This document shows positions 15,485-18,307 of a stretch of 18,307 nucleotides of DNA, in pieces (position 1 is the stretch's first letter; each line of letters begins with the position of its first letter). Position numbers and translations under genes: made by a program. Below the pieces are notes generated by a model. It worked only from the letters and a program-made list of their open reading frames with translations. It did no database searches and had not been told where the DNA came from. Source of the stretch: Phycisphaeraceae bacterium (GTDB lineage Bacteria > Planctomycetota > Phycisphaerae > Phycisphaerales > UBA1924); contig WUAK01000015.1 of the NCBI GenBank assembly GCA_009827205.1, positions 1 through 18,307 of the forward strand, given 5' to 3'.

Positions 15485-16144
15485 TCAGTCGTCGCGGACG
15501 ACCATGATCTCGTCGAGGTCTTTGCGCGTGATCGCTGGCACCTGGCAGTCTTCTGCTGGATACCCAACAGGGATGAGCAGATAGGGTCTTTCGTGCGCGG
15601 GCCTGCCGAGGACCTCGCCAAGGAATTTCATCGGGCTGGGTGTGTGCGTGAGTGTTGCCAGCCCCGCGTGCTGAGCAGCGGCGAGCAGCATCCCGACCGC
15701 TATGCCAACCGATTCGTTGACGTAGTACGTCTGCCCCTCGTCATCGGTTTTCATGAGCTTGAACACGACGATGAGCCATGGCGCGATTTCGAGGAAGGGC
15801 TTGTGCTCGTCGGTGCCGAACGGGCGGAGGTCCTCACGCCACTCCTCCCCAACCCGGCGGTGGTAAAACTCATGCTCTTCCGCCTCCGCAGCCTCGCGGA
15901 TCTTGTGTTTCAGGTCCGCGCTCTGCACTGCGACGAACCGCCAGGGCTGCTTGTTGGCGCCGGACGGGGCACTCCCCGCTGCACGGATGATGTTCTGGAT
16001 GGTCTCGAGCGAAACGGGTCTGTCCGAGAACTCACGGACAGTCCTGCGTTGCCGCATGACATCAAAGAAAGCAGATGAGGCTTCCTCGGGCGAGGAACTG
16101 GGTCGGTAGGGAGCAAGGGGCATCATCGGGGCGTCGCTGGTCAT
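15485..16144 (-). CDS. Nitroreductase-fold flavoprotein, iodotyrosine-deiodinase-like
   Basis: This 219-residue minus-strand protein is a full-length FMN-dependent nitroreductase-fold enzyme. The FMN phosphate-binding RQRRTVR (31-37) and the SAPSGANKQPW segment (58-68) are in place, with the late Arg207 before KDLDEIMVV. Compared with human iodotyrosine deiodinase as I remember it (Glu157, Tyr161, Lys182 clasping the zwitterion of halotyrosine), this protein has Glu90, Tyr94 and Lys115 with identical spacings of 4 and 21. Large flanking blocks such as DLKHKIREA, LGRPAHE, LLIPVGYP and LDEIMV also match. The likely reaction is NADPH/flavin-driven reductive dehalogenation of halotyrosines, or a related reduction. 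It is cytoplasmic, with no signal peptide. The gene is transcribed towards the big operon and divergently from the secreted-protein operon, so it is its own unit. Confidence 0.92.
   Translation of the reverse strand: MTSDAPMMPLAPYRPSSSPEEASSAFFDVMRQRRTVREFSDRPVSLETIQNIIRAAGSAPSGANKQPWRFVAVQSADLKHKIREAAEAEEHEFYHRRVGEEWREDLRPFGTDEHKPFLEIAPWLIVVFKLMKTDDEGQTYYVNESVGIAVGMLLAAAQHAGLATLTHTPSPMKFLGEVLGRPAHERPYLLIPVGYPAEDCQVPAITRKDLDEIMVVRDD
15488..15502. terminator. Hairpin at the convergent gene ends, possible bidirectional terminator
   Basis: GTCGTC (15488-15493) and GACGAC (15497-15502) form a perfect six-base stem with a three-base loop, placed just past the permease stop and within the last codons of the nitroreductase gene. 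There is no T-tract on either side, and the stem is explained by the Val-Val-Arg-Asp-Asp codons, so a terminator role is weakly supported. Confidence 0.2.
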
Positions 16145-16151
16145 TTGGGGG

Positions 16152-16161
16152 CTTTCGAAAG
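16152..16161. repeat. Ten-base perfect palindrome CTTTCGAAAG
   Basis: The palindrome lies 8-17 bases upstream of the nitroreductase start codon, in its probable leader or promoter end, where an operator or RNA hairpin could act. Ten-base palindromes can arise by chance, so this is only a candidate. Confidence 0.25.
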
Positions 16162-16199
16162 TAAGTATCAGGCCGGATTCTCGGCGTTGGGCGGTGTCT

Positions 16200-16220
16200 C
16201 ACAGTGTGCGGGCACAGTGT
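16200..16220. repeat. Direct repeat CACAGTGT x2, 13-bp period
   Basis: CACAGTGT occurs at 16200-16207 and again at 16213-16220, separated by GCGGG. Each copy contains ACAGTGT, which is nearly self-complementary (ACA-N-TGT). The pair overlaps the area downstream of the minus-strand TTGACT and upstream of the plus-strand gene, a natural operator position for a regulator of either side. Confidence 0.4.
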
Positions 16221-16247
16221 AAAGTCAACGCCCGCGGGAGACGGCTT

Positions 16248-17297
16248 ATGCCCAGAAATACGCTTCTCATTCTTGCGGCTGGCTTCGCCCTCGCCGCTCC
16301 CGCGTCCGGCCAGTGGACGGATCAGCGCGACCCAGCCGTGGGGGGCTCGCCCGAAATCCCTCTGACCGAGGGCCGGTTCAACGCTGCACTGCAGTACCAC
16401 GCGGCGTGGATGCTGCTCGAGCCAGCCCTCGACTTCAACGACTTCACCTCGGACGAACTCGATGCGCTCGATGAGGGCATCATCCCCGAGCGGTACGCGG
16501 AGCTTCTTGAGGCAAACCAGAACTACATCGAGATGCTGATCGATGCATCAAGACTCGAGGAGTGCGATTTTGGGCTCAACTATGAGCAGGGCATCGAGAC
16601 GCTCATCCCTCAGCTCACGGTGATGCGCAGCAGCGCCAAGCTCCTCGTCAACGACGCCCGTCGCCTCAGGAACACGGACGCCGACGCCGTCACAGAAAGG
16701 CTGGCCGCGACGATCCGGATCGGCGAGCACGCCTCGCAGACACGGACCGTGATCGGATCTCTCCTTGGTGTCGCGATCGCCGAGCTAGCCAGGAGCGAAA
16801 CAACCAAGCTGCTCGATGAAAACATGCTAAGCAGTGCTCAGGCGCAGCTGATCAACGGCGCGCTCGATCGCGTGCTGGTCGAGGATCCGTTCCTTAGTCT
16901 CGAATCGGTGCGGACCGAGGCTGTGATGATGACCTCGTGGATCAAACACGAGTTCAACGACGAGACCGCTGGCGAGCAGTTTGTGGAAGTATTTGTGATC
17001 GCCGGCGCCGAGGGACACGAAGACAAGCTCGAGCGTGAGCTGCAAGGCATGGACGGCAAGGCCATCGGTACGATGACCGACAAAGCCGCGGTGGGATACG
17101 AGGATCTCATCGAAGCCTGGCAAGCGGAAGACGCCAAGGCTGCGATGGAGAGGGTCGAGCAGAAGCTGATCCAGGGTGGATACGGCCCGGTTGCCAAGCT
17201 TGTCATGCCGGCTCTTGGGAACTTCCGCGAGCGTTTGGACGAATCGGAACAGAAGCTCGCGGAACTCCGCGAGAGGCTCAACGCTGTTGGAGATTGA
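16248..17297 (+). CDS. Secreted helical protein, Phycisphaerales-type hypothetical
   Basis: ATG 16248 is preceded at seven bases by GGGAG; an in-frame upstream GTG at 16194 lacks a ribosome site and would bury the signal peptide. The 349-residue product begins with a classic Sec signal (MPRNTLLILAAGFALAAPASG) with cleavage likely after Gly21. The mature part is almost entirely predicted helical, with long amphipathic stretches, e.g. a segment around SAKLLVNDARRL and the C-terminal coiled-coil-like end (RERLDESEQKLAELRERL). The layout, with 'LLxxDARRL' followed by an alternating Ala/Leu helix and 'IGSLLGVAIAE', recalls uncharacterised secreted proteins common in Phycisphaerales genomes. No enzyme motif is visible. 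It is followed after six bases by an ECF sigma factor, so the two are probably co-transcribed. Function is unknown. Confidence 0.8.
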   Translation: MPRNTLLILAAGFALAAPASGQWTDQRDPAVGGSPEIPLTEGRFNAALQYHAAWMLLEPALDFNDFTSDELDALDEGIIPERYAELLEANQNYIEMLIDASRLEECDFGLNYEQGIETLIPQLTVMRSSAKLLVNDARRLRNTDADAVTERLAATIRIGEHASQTRTVIGSLLGVAIAELARSETTKLLDENMLSSAQAQLINGALDRVLVEDPFLSLESVRTEAVMMTSWIKHEFNDETAGEQFVEVFVIAGAEGHEDKLERELQGMDGKAIGTMTDKAAVGYEDLIEAWQAEDAKAAMERVEQKLIQGGYGPVAKLVMPALGNFRERLDESEQKLAELRERLNAVGD

Positions 17298-17303
17298 TTT
17301 CGG

Positions 17304-17873
17304 GTGAGAGCGATCGACGAGCGCAAACTGCTGGTCAGGACGGGTCGTGGGCACGGCAACTCCGCACGGCTTCTGTGGAGGTTCTACGCGCCAAGGCTGA
17401 TCGCGTACGCACGCACGCTTCTCGCCTCGCAGGGAGCGCAGGCGCACGCGGAGGATGTCGTTCAGATCGCGATGTGCAAGGTGCTGCAGACCAGTCCCGC
17501 GAGGCTGCGCCAAGTCGAAGCGGTCGGGCCCTGGCTCTATACCATTGTTCGCACATCCGCACTGAATCACATGCGGGGCGAGCGCCGGGAGATGAAGCGG
17601 CGCACGCACGCGAAGCCGCCGAATCAGATGGGGCCGCCCTCCTCATACGAAACACTGAGGCGAGCGGTTGAAGCGTTGCCCAGTGACGAGGCAGAGGTGG
17701 TGTCACTCAGACATGCGGGCGGATTGACGTTCGACCAGATCGCGGAGGTGCTGGCGATCCCGCGCTCGACCGCGGCGTCGCGTCACTCACGGGCTCTCGA
17801 TCGGTTGCGTGAAGCACTCACCGAGCCCGATGCCCCGCTCAAGTTTGTGGAGGGTGTACGACATGCCAGATAA
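17304..17873 (+). CDS. ECF-family RNA polymerase sigma factor
   Basis: The 189-residue protein has sigma region 2 (LLWRFYAPRLIAYARTLL, 23-40; AEDVVQIAMCKVL, 49-61; PWLYTIVRTSALNHMR, 76-91) and region 4 (ALPSDEAEVVSLRHAGGL, 124-141; FDQIAEVLAIPRSTAASR, 143-160, the helix-turn-helix). There is no region 3, so it is a short extracytoplasmic-function sigma factor. The start is taken as GTG 17304, with GGAG at 17289-17292 (spacing 11, long), six bases after the secreted-protein stop; this start is moderately sure. The 3' end overlaps a small membrane-protein gene by 11 bp, the usual position of an anti-sigma factor. The promoters it recognises are not visible here. Confidence 0.93.
   Translation: MRAIDERKLLVRTGRGHGNSARLLWRFYAPRLIAYARTLLASQGAQAHAEDVVQIAMCKVLQTSPARLRQVEAVGPWLYTIVRTSALNHMRGERREMKRRTHAKPPNQMGPPSSYETLRRAVEALPSDEAEVVSLRHAGGLTFDQIAEVLAIPRSTAASRHSRALDRLREALTEPDAPLKFVEGVRHAR
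17849..17854 (+). promoter_or_regulatory. Ribosome binding site for the small membrane protein, inside the sigma gene
   Basis: GGAGGG lies eight bases before ATG 17863 and is embedded in the last codons of the sigma-factor gene. It fixes the start of the small membrane protein at 17863 rather than at an in-frame upstream start, and suggests translational coupling of the two. Confidence 0.65.
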
Positions 17874-18159
17874 GCCAACACAGGATGATGTTCTGCGTCA
17901 GCTTGAATGCGCGTACGAGCCGGGCAGGCTGCCCGAGTACCCGGGCGAGGAGTTCCTCGCCGCGGCGAAGGCCAAGGCGACATCAGTGCTGCTGATCCGC
18001 GTGGGCATCTTTTTTGGGATCCTCGCTCTGGGGGCGGCCGGCTACTTTCTGTACTCGGCTGCCATGACCCCTGGCGACTCCGAGCCGGCCTACATCGATG
18101 ACGATCCGCACGGCGATCCGACTGTTCTCAGGCTCAGGAGCCAGGAGCAGGGTCGGTAG
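17863..18159 (+). CDS. Small single-pass membrane protein, candidate sigma-factor partner
   Basis: ATG 17863 overlaps the sigma gene by 11 bp. The 98-residue product has an acidic/polar N-terminal arm of about 40 residues, one membrane segment (about 43-67, VLLIRVGIFFGILALGAAGYF) and a short acidic tail (YIDDDPHGDP). Such an N-in arm of 40 residues could contact the sigma factor, but the zinc-binding HxxxCxxC motif of classical anti-sigma factors is absent (only one cysteine, residue 16), and no RseA-like domain is recognised. The gene order, sigma then small membrane protein, is that of many anti-sigma pairs. Function as anti-sigma factor is an inference from context; it could equally be an unrelated envelope protein. 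Confidence 0.75.
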   Translation: MPDKPTQDDVLRQLECAYEPGRLPEYPGEEFLAAAKAKATSVLLIRVGIFFGILALGAAGYFLYSAAMTPGDSEPAYIDDDPHGDPTVLRLRSQEQGR

Positions 18160-18209
18160 GGGGCCCATCGTGCAGGGCTGGGCGTGCGCTTGCCGATGAT
18201 CCCTACTGC

Positions 18210-18307
18210 ATGGTGCGCGGTCGATTCGCAAACTCGGTCTGGATCACTGTTTGCACGCTCCTGGGCGTGGCAGGCTTCGCGGCTGCTCAGAACAACCCCG
18301 AGACTCC
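18210..18307 (+). CDS. Secreted protein, N-terminus only (cut by window end)
   Basis: ATG 18210 opens a frame that runs to the window end (32 full codons). The visible sequence is a Sec signal peptide: basic start MVRGRF, hydrophobic core VWITVCTLLGVAGF, and an AAA before Gln27 as the likely cleavage point. The upstream in-frame codons give no better start and no clear ribosome site is visible. It follows the small membrane-protein gene by 50 bases on the same strand, so it probably belongs to the sigma operon. The mature domain is outside the window, so nothing can be said of function. Confidence 0.6.
   Translation, partial: MVRGRFANSVWITVCTLLGVAGFAAAQNNPET

Larger units (their letters stand above)
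16145..16247. promoter_or_regulatory. Divergent intergenic region between nitroreductase and secreted-protein operon
   Basis: This is the only place in the window where two genes diverge, so promoters for both should lie here. On the minus strand a TTGACT (complement of 16223-16228) matches five of six bases of a -35 box, but no good -10 follows at 16-18 bp. A GATACT further down (minus strand, about 20 bases from the nitroreductase start) is a fair -10. On the plus strand TAAAGT near 16220-16225 is a weak -10. GGGAG at 16236-16240 is a ribosome site for ATG 16248. No firm promoter can be named. Confidence 0.4.

Noticed and set aside
16194..16247. GTG 16194 as the start of the secreted helical protein
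   Set aside because: It would place 18 residues before a clean signal peptide, and GGGAG points to ATG 16248.
1..18307. tRNA, rRNA, CRISPR arrays, insertion sequences, attachment sites
   Set aside because: No tRNA-like cloverleaf, no regular spacer-repeat array, no transposase or integrase frame and no flanking inverted repeats were seen; by-eye reading could miss a small RNA.

Overview
The window looks like chromosomal DNA from a high-GC (hand estimate low-to-mid 60s %) planctomycete, most likely of the Phycisphaerae. This is inferred from the gene families: MoxR/DUF58/BatA gene chains with VWA plus glutamine-amidotransferase-like membrane proteins, ABC-2 exporters with a doubled permease, Phycisphaerales-type secreted helical proteins and small ECF sigma factors. 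No rRNA, tRNA, CRISPR array, insertion sequence or phage gene was seen. Coding density is very high and no gene-free stretch exceeds about 105 bases.

Region 1 (1-2339) holds the 3' part of an ABC permease of the ferric-iron type, whose 5' end lies outside the window, and an NHL beta-propeller lipoprotein whose start codon shares a base with the permease stop. Region 2 (2336-12715) is a MoxR-VWA ('Bat-like') cluster: a 1010-residue membrane protein with two VWA domains and a GATase-like domain, a MoxR AAA+ ATPase, a small lipoprotein, a DUF58 protein, a second small lipoprotein, a BatA-type VWA protein and a two-pass GATase-like membrane protein. Region 3 (12708-15478) is an ABC-2 ATPase and permease pair coupled to the end of that cluster. 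From base 1 to 15478 every gene is on the + strand. Every junction is a 1-8 bp overlap except one 59-bp gap in front of moxR, so the whole run could be one transcript, or two.

Region 4 (15485-16144, minus strand) is a flavin nitroreductase-fold enzyme that keeps all three substrate-contacting residues of iodotyrosine deiodinase at the same spacing. Region 5 (16248-18307, plus strand) is a second small operon: a secreted helical protein, an ECF sigma factor, an overlapping single-pass membrane protein of 98 residues, and the first 32 codons of another secreted protein cut by the window end. A 103-bp divergent intergenic region with a direct repeat and a palindrome separates regions 4 and 5.

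Most notable are the two lipoprotein genes placed inside the normally compact MoxR-DUF58-BatA core. The first has clearly lower GC than its neighbours, and both share a BamE/SmpA-like pattern. Together with the coupled exporter, this suggests an envelope-directed variant of the MoxR-VWA system: a cytoplasmic AAA+ motor, inner-membrane VWA proteins, lipid-anchored partners and an ABC-2 transporter. That system-level reading is inference.
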